Below are positions 17,663 to 26,520 of a DNA stretch of 45,917 nt, one piece after another. This stretch comes from Candidatus Poseidoniales archaeon. Lineage in GTDB: Archaea; Thermoplasmatota; Poseidoniia; Poseidoniales; Poseidoniaceae. Position 1 is the stretch's first letter. Each line of letters starts with the position of its first letter. Where the stretch lies: contig QQSJ01000061.1 in the NCBI GenBank assembly GCA_003602635.1, forward strand, positions 1 to 45,917. The letters are read 5' to 3'. The position numbers and the translations under genes were made by a program. Below the pieces are notes generated by a model. That model searched no databases. It was given only the letters and a program-made list of their open reading frames with translations, and was not told where the DNA came from.

Positions 17663-19450
17663 ATGGCGCGAGCGGCCACCATGGAAGAACGAGGGCCGCT
17701 GCGGCGCCTCATGGGCCACGTCGCCCACCGCGCCGCCACCATTCGTTTGGCCGTGCTGTGTTCCATCCTCAACAAAATCTGGGACCTTGCACCGCCTTTG
17801 CTCATCGGTGTGGCCGTTGACGTGGTGGTCACGCAGGAAGACTCGTTGTTGGCGTCGTTTGGCGTGGTCGATCCATGGCATCAACTCCTGTTGCTCGCGG
17901 CCGTGACCGTGGCCATTTGGGCCCTGGAATCGATCTTCGAGTACTGGTACGGCGTCCTTTGGCGGAACCTCGCCCAAAGCGTCCAGCACGACGTACGCAT
18001 GGCGACCTTCGAACGCGTGCTGGGGCATGCGCCCTCGTGGTTCGATGAGCGGCGCAAGGGCGACCTGTTGGCGGTGCTCAACGACGACGTCAACCAGCTC
18101 GAACGCTTCCTCGACAAAGGCGCCAACGATCTGCTGCAAGTCGGCACCACCGTGATCGTGGTGGGTGCCATTTTCTTCGCCATCACGTGGGAAGTGGCGT
18201 TGCTGGCTTTCATGCCGGTGCCGCTCATCCTGTGGGGTTCCTTCCGTTACCAACGCGCGTTGGAGCCAAAATACCTCAGCGTTCGGGATGCAGCTGGTGA
18301 CCTGAACGCGCTGCTTGAGAACGACATCGGCGGCATGGCCACCATCCAGTCCTTCACCGCTGAATCCCTTGAAGCCACTCGGCTTACAGAACTCAGTGAG
18401 GCGTATCGGGCGCGGAACCGCGAAGCCATTCGCTTGTCGGCCGGCTTCGTGCCGCTGATTCGCATGGCGATCCTCGTCGGATTCACGGGCACGTTGCTGC
18501 TTGGAGGATGGTTCACGCTGGAGGGCACGCTTGAGGTCGGGGCCTACTCCGTCCTTGTGTTCATGACGCAGCGGCTCCTTTGGCCGTTGACGCGTCTGGG
18601 TGAAACCTTTGATCTGTACCAGCGCGCCATGGCTTCAACGGCGCGAATCTTGGACCTCATTGAGGCCCCTGACAGTTTGGTGGACGGTGAGGTCGACCCT
18701 CCGATGGAGGAAGCCGTGGCTTCGTCGCTGCGCTTGGAGAACGTCACCTTTGCACACCCGGGTCGGGAAACCGTCCTGGACGGAGTTGACGTGGAAATCG
18801 GTGCTCAAACCACCGTTGGCATCGTGGGGTCGACCGGGTCCGGCAAAACCACCCTCATCCGGTTGCTGATGCGGTTCATTGACCCGACCGAAGGCGCCGT
18901 CACGTGGTGTGGTCACGACCTTCGTTCATGGTCCACTGAATCGCTTCGTTCCAAAATGGCCCTCGTCGATCAGCACGTCACCCTCTTCCCGACGAGCGTG
19001 ATGGAGAACATCCGCTACGGCCGACCGGGGGCAAGCGACGACGACGTGGAGGCGGCGGCCAAAGCAGCAGAGGCTGATGCATTCATCCGATCTTTCCCCG
19101 ACGGCTACGCCACCATGGTTGGCGAAGGGGGGCACCGTTTGTCCGGTGGGCAACGGCAACGGCTGGCCCTGGCACGCGCGGTGTTGAAGGACGCCCCCGT
19201 GCTCATCCTTGACGAAGCCACCTCGGCGGTGGACAACGAAACCGAGGCTGCCATCCAGCGTTCCTTGCGCCGTGTTGCAGAAGGCCGGACCACGGTCATC
19301 ATCGCGCACCGCTTGTCGACGGTGCGCCATGCCGACAGGATCCTCGTCCTCGACGGCGGGGCGGTGGCTGAAGCCGGGTCGCACGAGGAATTGCTGGCCG
19401 AGGAAGGCCTCTATCACCGGCTCTGGTCGGTGCAAACCGGTTTGCGGTGA
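17663..19450 (+). CDS. ABC exporter, fused membrane + ATPase (MsbA/MDR-like)
   Basis: Walker [19 protein letters not shown], signature [18 protein letters not shown], Walker [14 protein letters not shown]-loop IIAHRLST; N-terminal TM domain. Confidence 0.94.
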   Translation: MARAATMEERGPLRRLMGHVAHRAATIRLAVLCSILNKIWDLAPPLLIGVAVDVVVTQEDSLLASFGVVDPWHQLLLLAAVTVAIWALESIFEYWYGVLWRNLAQSVQHDVRMATFERVLGHAPSWFDERRKGDLLAVLNDDVNQLERFLDKGANDLLQVGTTVIVVGAIFFAITWEVALLAFMPVPLILWGSFRYQRALEPKYLSVRDAAGDLNALLENDIGGMATIQSFTAESLEATRLTELSEAYRARNREAIRLSAGFVPLIRMAILVGFTGTLLLGGWFTLEGTLEVGAYSVLVFMTQRLLWPLTRLGETFDLYQRAMASTARILDLIEAPDSLVDGEVDPPMEEAVASSLRLENVTFAHPGRETVLDGVDVEIGAQTTVGIVGSTGSGKTTLIRLLMRFIDPTEGAVTWCGHDLRSWSTESLRSKMALVDQHVTLFPTSVMENIRYGRPGASDDDVEAAAKAAEADAFIRSFPDGYATMVGEGGHRLSGGQRQRLALARAVLKDAPVLILDEATSAVDNETEAAIQRSLRRVAEGRTTVIIAHRLSTVRHADRILVLDGGAVAEAGSHEELLAEEGLYHRLWSVQTGLR

Positions 19451-19456
19451 ATCGGA

Positions 19457-20410
19457 TCAGGCCTTCGAAAGGGCGGATTCCAGCGACCAGGGTCGAAACC
19501 GTTCGGGCCAGAGGGCGGCCAAAGGCCACCACATCAGCGTGCAGAGCAGCACAAGGAGGGTCGAAACCGTCACGCTCGGTGCATCGACCGAGCGGTGCAG
19601 GACCCACAGGAGTGGCGTGTGCGCAACGTACACCGTGAGGCTGAAGCGTCCAAGGTCGGGCAACGACGGTGCTCGGGCCAGCCATGTGCCGATGGCCCAC
19701 AACAGCAACACGCCGGTGCTTGCGGCGATCAGGAATGACCCGTTGGCGGGGAAGAAGGTGAGCAGGGCTTGACCGTCTGGACTGGTTGGCGCGGCCCAGG
19801 GGACGTTGTTCTGGGAGGCCCGGACAAGTTGGATGACACAGAAGAGGAGTCCTGCTGCCGCCGCCACCGCGCCCGGGCGGTACAGGCGTGAGCCATGAAC
19901 ACGAAGCATGACGCCCAACCACGCAAGGGCGCACCACGGCACCAACGGATAGAGGCCGGTCAGGAGCAGGTGGGAGGCGAACCCTTCGAAGCCGTTCACC
20001 GTCACGCGGCCGTCCCACGAGGACGGTCCTTGGAGCGCAGGTGAAAGCATGACGGTCAAGGGGGCCAACAACGCCACCGCCCGGGTGCACCGCTGCACGT
20101 GTTGGCTGGGATGCGTCCACGGCACGAGGGCCAAGAGCGCGAACAGGGAAAGCACACCTGGTGTGAACGGACCGTAGAGGTGTGGTGCACTGAGGTTGAC
20201 CACCAGTTGTGCACACAGAAGCAAGCCAGCCCTCCGAAACCTCGAGGTCCATGCCCGATGCTTTCCTGCGGATCCCCAACCGGCCAGCACCACAAAGAGA
20301 GGGGCTGCTAGGCCGCCCAAACCCGCCACAAGGTAGCCGATCGCCGTGGTCTGACCAAGGGACGGCGGGGGGACGGTCGCGGCCACGTGGACCATGACCA
20401 TCAGCAACAC
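19457..20410 (-). CDS. DUF1624/heparan-alpha-glucosaminide acetyltransferase-like multi-TM protein; true start probably upstream of 20410
   Basis: Multi-TM; PLFVVLAGWGSAGKH; in-frame upstream translation RRDDIDALRGLAVLLMVMVHVAAT matches the family N-terminus but lacks an ATG/GTG/TTG. Confidence 0.75.
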   Translation of the reverse strand: MLLMVMVHVAATVPPPSLGQTTAIGYLVAGLGGLAAPLFVVLAGWGSAGKHRAWTSRFRRAGLLLCAQLVVNLSAPHLYGPFTPGVLSLFALLALVPWTHPSQHVQRCTRAVALLAPLTVMLSPALQGPSSWDGRVTVNGFEGFASHLLLTGLYPLVPWCALAWLGVMLRVHGSRLYRPGAVAAAAGLLFCVIQLVRASQNNVPWAAPTSPDGQALLTFFPANGSFLIAASTGVLLLWAIGTWLARAPSLPDLGRFSLTVYVAHTPLLWVLHRSVDAPSVTVSTLLVLLCTLMWWPLAALWPERFRPWSLESALSKA

Positions 20411-20479
20411 CGCAAGGCCTCGAAGCGCGTCGATGTCATCGCGGCGTGCGGTGACGGAATCCGTCGGCAGAGCACCACC

Positions 20480-21355
20480 TCAGCTGGAGCGGTTTCGGAC
20501 GTGTTCAACGGCGTTGCGGAACATCTGCAGCCCCTCGCCTTCCCATTCGCCGAGGCTTCGCTCGTCCACCGGCACGCTGGCTTCCGCCTCAGGTGCCGTG
20601 TAGCGGGTGTGATCCGGATGGAGCCATTTCGCGTAAATCGCCTCTGGATGAGGCATCAGGCCGAAGACCAGCCCGGTGGCATCGCACACGCCTGCGATGT
20701 TGCGCGCGGAACCGTTTGGCGACGTGGGGTAGGGCAGGCGTTCGTCGGTCCGCCCCTCGCCTTTCGGCGTGGCGGGGTCGACGTACCGGACGACGAGTTG
20801 GTGTGCGGCGTCCATTTCGTCCAGCACGCTCTCGTCTTCGACGACGAATCGGCCCTCTCCGTGGCGCACCGGGCAATCGATGCGGGTCAGGCCTTGCGTC
20901 CACACGCACGCGCTTTCGGGATCAAATTCGAGCGTCACCCACCGGTCTTCGTAACGGCCGCTTTCGTTCATGGCGAGGGAGGCGCGTTGTTCGAAGTCGG
21001 GGGTCGTATCGCCGCCCGCGGGTGGACCCGGGAGCAGGCCCGTCTTGACCAGGACTTGGAAGCCGTTGCAGATGCCGATGACGGGCCCTCCGTTCGCCAC
21101 AAAGTCACGAAGAGGGTCACGAAGGGCGAACCGGAGTCGGTTGCCGAGCAATCGACCGCTTCCAAGATGGTCGCCAAAGGAAAAGCCACCAGGAATGGCG
21201 AGGATGTCGTAGGAGGACAACAGGTCCGGCGATTCGATGAGTCGGTTGACGTGCAAGCGGTCGGCTTCTGCTCCAACGAGCCGGAACACGGCGGCCGTTT
21301 CATGGTCGCAATTGATGCCAAACCCGAACAAGACCGCGACGCGGACGGTCTTCAT
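20480..21355 (-). CDS. purQ: Phosphoribosylformylglycinamidine synthase, glutaminase subunit
   Basis: VRVAVLFGFGINCDHETAAVF, ILAIPGGFSFGDHLGSGR, GPVIGICNGFQVLVKTGLLPG (nucleophile Cys), MPHPEA. Confidence 0.95.
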   Translation of the reverse strand: MKTVRVAVLFGFGINCDHETAAVFRLVGAEADRLHVNRLIESPDLLSSYDILAIPGGFSFGDHLGSGRLLGNRLRFALRDPLRDFVANGGPVIGICNGFQVLVKTGLLPGPPAGGDTTPDFEQRASLAMNESGRYEDRWVTLEFDPESACVWTQGLTRIDCPVRHGEGRFVVEDESVLDEMDAAHQLVVRYVDPATPKGEGRTDERLPYPTSPNGSARNIAGVCDATGLVFGLMPHPEAIYAKWLHPDHTRYTAPEAEASVPVDERSLGEWEGEGLQMFRNAVEHVRNRSS

Positions 21356-24300
21356 CAGCGCTCACCTCCCACAGGGAGGGCCAAAGGAGCCTTCCAAGCC
21401 TCGACCATGTCGTCAACGGCGACGTCGATGAGTGCATCGAACCCGTCTTCAACGACAAGCCGGTCGCCCTTGACCACGAGGCCGATGAGGGTCAATCCGT
21501 GCTCCTCAAGGGCGTTGCACACCTCCGCTTCGTGCATCGCTTCCACACCGATCACGATGCGTCCAAGCGATTCGCCCCAAAGTTGCCCGAAGGTGTCTGC
21601 GCCGTCAAGCCCGAGGCCGTCGAGGTCGATCATGGCGCCGCGGCGGCCACCAATGCACATCTCGGCCAGCGCGACACCAAGGCCGCCTTCCGAGCAGTCG
21701 TGGGCCGTGCGGATGCGCCCGGCGGCGATCTCGCCCGACAAGGCTGCGTAGGCTTCCCGTTGCGCTTCGGGGTCGTCCATGGCTGGAACCGTTCCTCCAA
21801 TGCCTTCCGCCTCGCCGCTTTCGGTCAACATGCTCGCGACTTCCGAAGCTCCGAGTTCCTGACGGCAGCGGCCGAAGAGGTAGAGGCGCTCACCGGCGCG
21901 CTTGAGGTCGGAGGTCGCCGTCATTCGCACGTCGGGATGGTCTCCGAAGAGGGAGAACAGCATCGTCGGGGGGATGGAAATCTTGTCTGCGCCGGTGCCG
22001 TAATCGTTCTTCATCGAGTCTTTTCCTGACACGCAGGGGACGCGGTAGGCGCGGCACATGCGTTCCAGTTCTCGGTTGGCACGAACGAGTTGCGCGAGTT
22101 TGAACCGCCCGTCGGGGGTTTTCTCCGACACGATGGGGTCGGGCCAGCAGAAGTTGTCAAGGCCGGCCATTCGGTCCACGTCCACGCCGACGCACACGGC
22201 GTTTCGAACCGCCTCGTCAACGGCCGCGACGACCATGGCTCCTGCGTCGATGTCTGCATACCGCGGAACGATGCCGTTGCTGACCACAAGGCCACGGCTG
22301 GATCCGTGCACTGGAGCAATGACGGCCGCATCGGCGGGGCCGTCTCGCTCAACGCCGACGAAGGGTTTGACCGCGGTTTGAGCGATCACTTCGTGGTCGT
22401 ATTGGCGCACCCAATCCTCCTTGCTGGCCACGTTTGGTCGACCGAGAAGTCGGAGCAAGAGGGCGGTGTGGTCCACGTGTTGAGGGGGGACAAAGGCGGG
22501 ATGGGTCGGCGGAGACCAGACGCTCTCAAGGCGAAGCTGGGGTACGCCGTCGTGGAGGAATTCCAACGGCAGCAGGGCCACCACGTCCTCGCCATGGCGC
22601 ACCAAGAAGCGCCCGTCGTCGGTGAAAGTCGCCACCACCGTGGCTTCGACTTCGTGAACGGCAGCCATGGCCTCGAAGGCTTCTGCATGCTCGGGATGCA
22701 CGGCGACCGTCATCCGTTCCTGCGATTCTGAAACGAGGATTTCCCACGCTGAGAGGCCCACCTGCTTGAGGGGCGCGGCCGCGAGGTCGATTTCCACGCC
22801 ACCGGTTTGTTCCGCCATCTCGCCGATGGACGAGGAAATGCCGCCAGCGCCGTTGTCGGTGATGCTTGCGATGAGGCCCGCATCGCGTGCCTCAAGGATC
22901 ATGTCAAGCATTTTCTTTTGCGTGATTGGGTCGCCGATTTGCACGGCGCTCGAAGGCGAGTCTTCGGTCAATTCCAGGGACGAGAAGGTCGCGCCGTGGA
23001 TGCCGTCGGCCCCGATGCGCCCGCCAACCATGTAGACCAAGTCGCCGGGTTCCGCGGTCTTGGCGTGGCCGGGCCGGCCGTCTGGCAGCGTTGCAGGCAT
23101 CAGGCCGACGGTCCCGCAGTACACCAGCGGTTTGCCGATGTAACGGTCGTCGAAGACGATGGCTCCGTTGACGGTGGGGATGCCCGATTCGTTGCCGCCC
23201 ACGCGAACGCCAGCGTGAACCCCGCGGAGGACGCGGCTGGGGTGGAAGAGGTTGGACGGCAGGTCGCCCTCCCAATTTGGTGGTCCGAAACAGAACACGT
23301 CGGTGTTGGCGATCGGGCGGGCGCCAAGGCCGGTGCCCAGAATGTCTCGGTTCACGCCTACGATGCCGGTCATTGCACCGCCGTACGGGTCGAGGGCCGA
23401 CGGGGAATTGTGGGTTTCCGCCTTCATGCAGACGCTCCATTCATCGTCCCAAGCGATGACCCCCGAATTGTCGTGGAACACCGAAAGCAGCCATGGCATC
23501 TCCTCCTGCATGTCGAGGGTGGGCCTCATGATGTGGGTCTTGAACAGCGAGTCAATCTCCACATCTTCCCCGGTCTCCTCGTCGCGGTGATGGATGTGTG
23601 CGGCGAAGATCTTGTGCTTGCAGTGCTCACTCCACGTTTGCGCCAAACATTCCAATTCCACGTCTGTCGGAGCGTGTGGAGGCAGCCCGAGGGCGGTGCG
23701 TGACGCCTGCACGGCGGGGTCCCTGTAGTGGTCTCGAATGGTTTGCATCTCCTCCAGGTTGAGGGCGAGCAAGCCGTCCTCGGAAAGCCGGATGAGGGTT
23801 TCATCGTCGACTTCGAGGTCGACGGTCGCCGGCGGTTGTGCTTCCACGGCCGGGCGTTCCGGGTACCCGAGGAGGTTCCACCCGTCGGGGCCCGGCCCTG
23901 TTTGGATCAAGGCTCGCTCAATGAGCGGATTGTGGAGCGATGCTGCGATGGCGTGGCCGTCCGCATCGGCAGGAAGGCCGTAGAAGGCGAAGGTCAGGTC
24001 GGTGGACACGCCCGCCCCCTCGACCCTGGCTTCGGGGAAGAGCGTACGCAATCCGTCAAGCGCGGCGCTTCCTGCGTTGTCCGTTACACCGGGCTTGAAG
24101 CCAATCGTGATCACAAGGTCAGGGGCGTCGGGAAACTGGGTGGAGTCGCCCAACCATGCCGAGCCCAGCAGGCCCGTTTCGATGATCGGATCCACGAACA
24201 GGTCGTCGACGCGTTCGCCGAGCGTGGCGGCGTCCATCGGGCTGCGGACCACAAATCCGCAAATGGAGCGCACCCGAGCCACGTTGAGGTTCAAGTCTTG

Positions 24301-24405
24301 CAAGAGGCGCGCCTTGACCACGTTGCCGCGCACGTCAACGGCTTGGCCATCGAGCCTCGGGGTCACCTCCACGCGGACGTCGTGCATGATGTTCCCTCGG
24401 TGCAA
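21355..24405 (-). CDS. purL: Phosphoribosylformylglycinamidine synthase PurL with N-terminal PurS-like extension (start 24405 or 24387)
   Basis: TWSEHCKHK, MKAETHNSPSALDPYGGAMTGIVGVNRDILG, VSGKDSMKNDY, TAHDCSEGGLGVALAEM; N-terminal MHDVRVEVTPRLDGQAVDVRGNVVKARLLQDLNL resembles PurS. Confidence 0.95.
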   Translation of the reverse strand: MHRGNIMHDVRVEVTPRLDGQAVDVRGNVVKARLLQDLNLNVARVRSICGFVVRSPMDAATLGERVDDLFVDPIIETGLLGSAWLGDSTQFPDAPDLVITIGFKPGVTDNAGSAALDGLRTLFPEARVEGAGVSTDLTFAFYGLPADADGHAIAASLHNPLIERALIQTGPGPDGWNLLGYPERPAVEAQPPATVDLEVDDETLIRLSEDGLLALNLEEMQTIRDHYRDPAVQASRTALGLPPHAPTDVELECLAQTWSEHCKHKIFAAHIHHRDEETGEDVEIDSLFKTHIMRPTLDMQEEMPWLLSVFHDNSGVIAWDDEWSVCMKAETHNSPSALDPYGGAMTGIVGVNRDILGTGLGARPIANTDVFCFGPPNWEGDLPSNLFHPSRVLRGVHAGVRVGGNESGIPTVNGAIVFDDRYIGKPLVYCGTVGLMPATLPDGRPGHAKTAEPGDLVYMVGGRIGADGIHGATFSSLELTEDSPSSAVQIGDPITQKKMLDMILEARDAGLIASITDNGAGGISSSIGEMAEQTGGVEIDLAAAPLKQVGLSAWEILVSESQERMTVAVHPEHAEAFEAMAAVHEVEATVVATFTDDGRFLVRHGEDVVALLPLEFLHDGVPQLRLESVWSPPTHPAFVPPQHVDHTALLLRLLGRPNVASKEDWVRQYDHEVIAQTAVKPFVGVERDGPADAAVIAPVHGSSRGLVVSNGIVPRYADIDAGAMVVAAVDEAVRNAVCVGVDVDRMAGLDNFCWPDPIVSEKTPDGRFKLAQLVRANRELERMCRAYRVPCVSGKDSMKNDYGTGADKISIPPTMLFSLFGDHPDVRMTATSDLKRAGERLYLFGRCRQELGASEVASMLTESGEAEGIGGTVPAMDDPEAQREAYAALSGEIAAGRIRTAHDCSEGGLGVALAEMCIGGRRGAMIDLDGLGLDGADTFGQLWGESLGRIVIGVEAMHEAEVCNALEEHGLTLIGLVVKGDRLVVEDGFDALIDVAVDDMVEAWKAPLALPVGGER

Positions 24406-24505
24406 TCCTCAGGCGCTGAGCACGCTCCTTGAACACTTTGACCGGGGGCGTGACCCGGCTGGCCCGCGACAGGCGTTCAAAGATGGAGGAGAGGTGCCGT
24501 GAATC

Positions 24506-24772
24506 ATGCATCCAAAGCGTCCCGAAGACGGTGGTATCGTTTGCCCGCATTGCCTCCACGTCATGACCGGTCGGGAAGCCGAGCCTCGCGGAAAACGAGA
24601 GGTGGTCCCTGAGCACACCACCGATTGGCCGCGGTGGACCTTGGCCAGCATCCGAAACCCCACAGACCCGCTCAACAAAGGTGCGGATGCCATCAAACAA
24701 GTCTGGTGTGGTGCATGCGAAGGTTTGCTGTACACCGCCTTTGTTCCGTGGCAACCAAAGCGAACGCACTGA
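24506..24772 (+). CDS. Small putative zinc-ribbon protein
   Basis: CPHC...CGAC pairs: MHPKRPEDGGIVCPHCLHVMTGREAEPRG...VWCGACEGLLYTAFVPWQPKRTH. Confidence 0.6.
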   Translation: MHPKRPEDGGIVCPHCLHVMTGREAEPRGKREVVPEHTTDWPRWTLASIRNPTDPLNKGADAIKQVWCGACEGLLYTAFVPWQPKRTH

Positions 24773-25846
24773 TCAATGGGCGTGGCCGATGCCCAACACC
24801 TCGGCCACCAGAAGGAGCACGACCATGCCGCCGACGCCAGCCAGCACCAACAGCAAGTCGGTGGAGCCGGTTTCGGAATCATGAACGTCAGGAAGGGTGT
24901 CCAATGCAGCGACGCTAAGCAAGGTCCCTCCAGCAAAGAGCATGGCCAGACCAATCCATCCGCTGGGAAGGCCAGAAAGCAGGAAGTAGGCCAAGACGAT
25001 CATCAGAGGTGTTGATGCTGCAAAAATACCGACGTCCATGAACACTTTCCGCTCGTCGGTATGGTCGTTGAGACTGAACACGCCCAAGGTGAAGGCCTCG
25101 GGGAACTTGTGGATGACCACGGCGAACACAATCAGCAAACCGGCCGCCAAATCTCCGGTCGCTGTCGCAGCACCGATGGCCAGTCCGTCCGTGGCCGCGT
25201 GAATCGTAATTCCGATCACGGCAGACCTGTTCGAACCTGTTCCGTGTGCATGGCCGTGGCCGTGATGCGCATGTCCCGGACCGAAGGTCTGGAAGAGGAG
25301 CATGGACAAGAATCCGAGCGCGAGCGCGCCGCCCATCACCACGGCGCTCAATTCGTTGTCCTCGTCATCGTGGTGATGGTGATCAACGTCGTCCAACAAC
25401 ATACGAATGTCGTTGATCGCCGTGGTCGCGTTCACGCGTCCGCCGTCGTATTGGGCGATGATGTGTTTGAGGCGGTCCTCGAAGGTGGCCTCTTCACCGT
25501 GCTCATGGTCGCTGTGGTCCCCGTGGCCATCCCCGTGGACGACGGAACGTATCTCGCTCATCGCCGTTCCTGACGTGATGGCTCCGTCGTTGTATTCGAG
25601 CATGACCAACGCCACTGGGCCGGCGAGGTCATCTCCGCTTCCGTGGGCATGTCCGCCGCTTGCGGTGTGGAAGCCTTCGGGGATGACGACAAGCAAGGCT
25701 GAAGCGAGCAACAGGCCGGCCGCTACCGCAGTCGCGGCACGGAGGCGGGGTTGGTGACTGGCCAGGTTCAGCGAACTTGGAAGGAGTGCGCCGAGAAGGC
25801 CGACAATGAGCGTGAGCACTGCAAACAGCAGCGCCACGCCAAACAT
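24773..25846 (-). CDS. ZIP-family metal transporter with His-rich loops
   Basis: GITIHAATDGLAIGAA and VVIHKFPEAFTLGVF (ZIP TM4/TM5 signatures), HHHHDDE and GHAHHGHGHAHG loops; start set at MFGVALL (25846) because upstream DNA is AT-rich and promoter-like. Confidence 0.88.
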   Translation of the reverse strand: MFGVALLFAVLTLIVGLLGALLPSSLNLASHQPRLRAATAVAAGLLLASALLVVIPEGFHTASGGHAHGSGDDLAGPVALVMLEYNDGAITSGTAMSEIRSVVHGDGHGDHSDHEHGEEATFEDRLKHIIAQYDGGRVNATTAINDIRMLLDDVDHHHHDDEDNELSAVVMGGALALGFLSMLLFQTFGPGHAHHGHGHAHGTGSNRSAVIGITIHAATDGLAIGAATATGDLAAGLLIVFAVVIHKFPEAFTLGVFSLNDHTDERKVFMDVGIFAASTPLMIVLAYFLLSGLPSGWIGLAMLFAGGTLLSVAALDTLPDVHDSETGSTDLLLVLAGVGGMVVLLLVAEVLGIGHAH

Positions 25847-25865
25847 GATGCGTGCGCTGTAATTA

Positions 25866-25890
25866 TGTTTAAGTGAGTTATTATTAAACA
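25866..25890. promoter_or_regulatory. Inverted repeat TGTTTAA-N11-TTAAACA upstream of the ZIP gene (candidate operator/TATA region)
   Basis: Read directly: tgtttaa gtgagttatta ttaaaca, in the divergent ZIP / NikR-like intergenic region. Confidence 0.5.
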
Positions 25891-25914
25891 ACGGCGCTTC
25901 AACGGCCGCCGCAT

Positions 25915-25938
25915 GTTGCTCATCTAATCAGGAGCAAC
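25915..25938. promoter_or_regulatory. Inverted repeat GTTGCTC-N10-GAGCAAC (candidate operator)
   Basis: Read directly: gttgctc atctaatcag gagcaac, between ZIP and the NikR-like regulator. Confidence 0.5.
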
Positions 25939-26026
25939 GTTCGTGGCGCTTCTATGCGCCGGTTTTGCTTCTCGGTTCTTCGCTGTTCGGACATTCGCCT
26001 ATTAATCAGAACCGTTACGGCCCGTT

Positions 26027-26446
26027 ATGGCGAGGGTCCTCTCCTTCAGCGTCGACGACGATTTGGACATGGAAGGATTGGTCCTGAAAGCGGGCTACAG
26101 GAACCGTAGTCGCTTCTTGAGGGACGCCGCCACGCACTACGCTGAGGTTTTGTCGAGCGGGGATCTTGTTGATCGCCCGGCAGAAGAATCGGTGGAGGGG
26201 ACGCTTGTGTTGTATTACCAGCACACCGTCGCGGAAAAGCTCCCTGATTTCCGACACCACACGAACATCAGCCTCATCTCCTCCACGCACGCCTGCATGA
26301 CGGACAGCCATACCTGTGTGGACACGCTCCATTTGTCTGGGGAGGTTGGCACCATTCGTGATGCTGTGGAAGGGCTGCGCCGCCTGGAGGGCGTGGACCG
26401 TGTGGCCTTCGTGACCGCGCCCGCCCGCGAGGACGGGTGTTGCTGA
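26027..26446 (+). CDS. NikR-like ribbon-helix-helix metal-responsive regulator
   Basis: RVLSFSVDDDLDMEGLVLKAGYRNRSRFLRDAATHY (RHH) + GTLVLYYQHT...HHTNISLISSTHACMTDSHTCVDTLHLSG (NikR C-terminal ACT-like domain). Confidence 0.85.
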   Translation: MARVLSFSVDDDLDMEGLVLKAGYRNRSRFLRDAATHYAEVLSSGDLVDRPAEESVEGTLVLYYQHTVAEKLPDFRHHTNISLISSTHACMTDSHTCVDTLHLSGEVGTIRDAVEGLRRLEGVDRVAFVTAPAREDGCC

Positions 26447-26520
26447 ACCCTCCTCTCGGCGCTTTCGGGCGCCCTTGGACTCGGCCCGGGGCGTATTGCA
26501 CGGCCGTTGGCGGGGCGCGC

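Noticed and set aside
20387-21751. 454-aa plus-strand ORF
   Set aside because: Antisense to purQ/purL.
26455-26480. GGCGC-tttcgg-GCGCC hairpin as a rho-independent terminator after the NikR-like gene
   Set aside because: Short stem, no T-tract, and archaeal termination does not normally use such hairpins.
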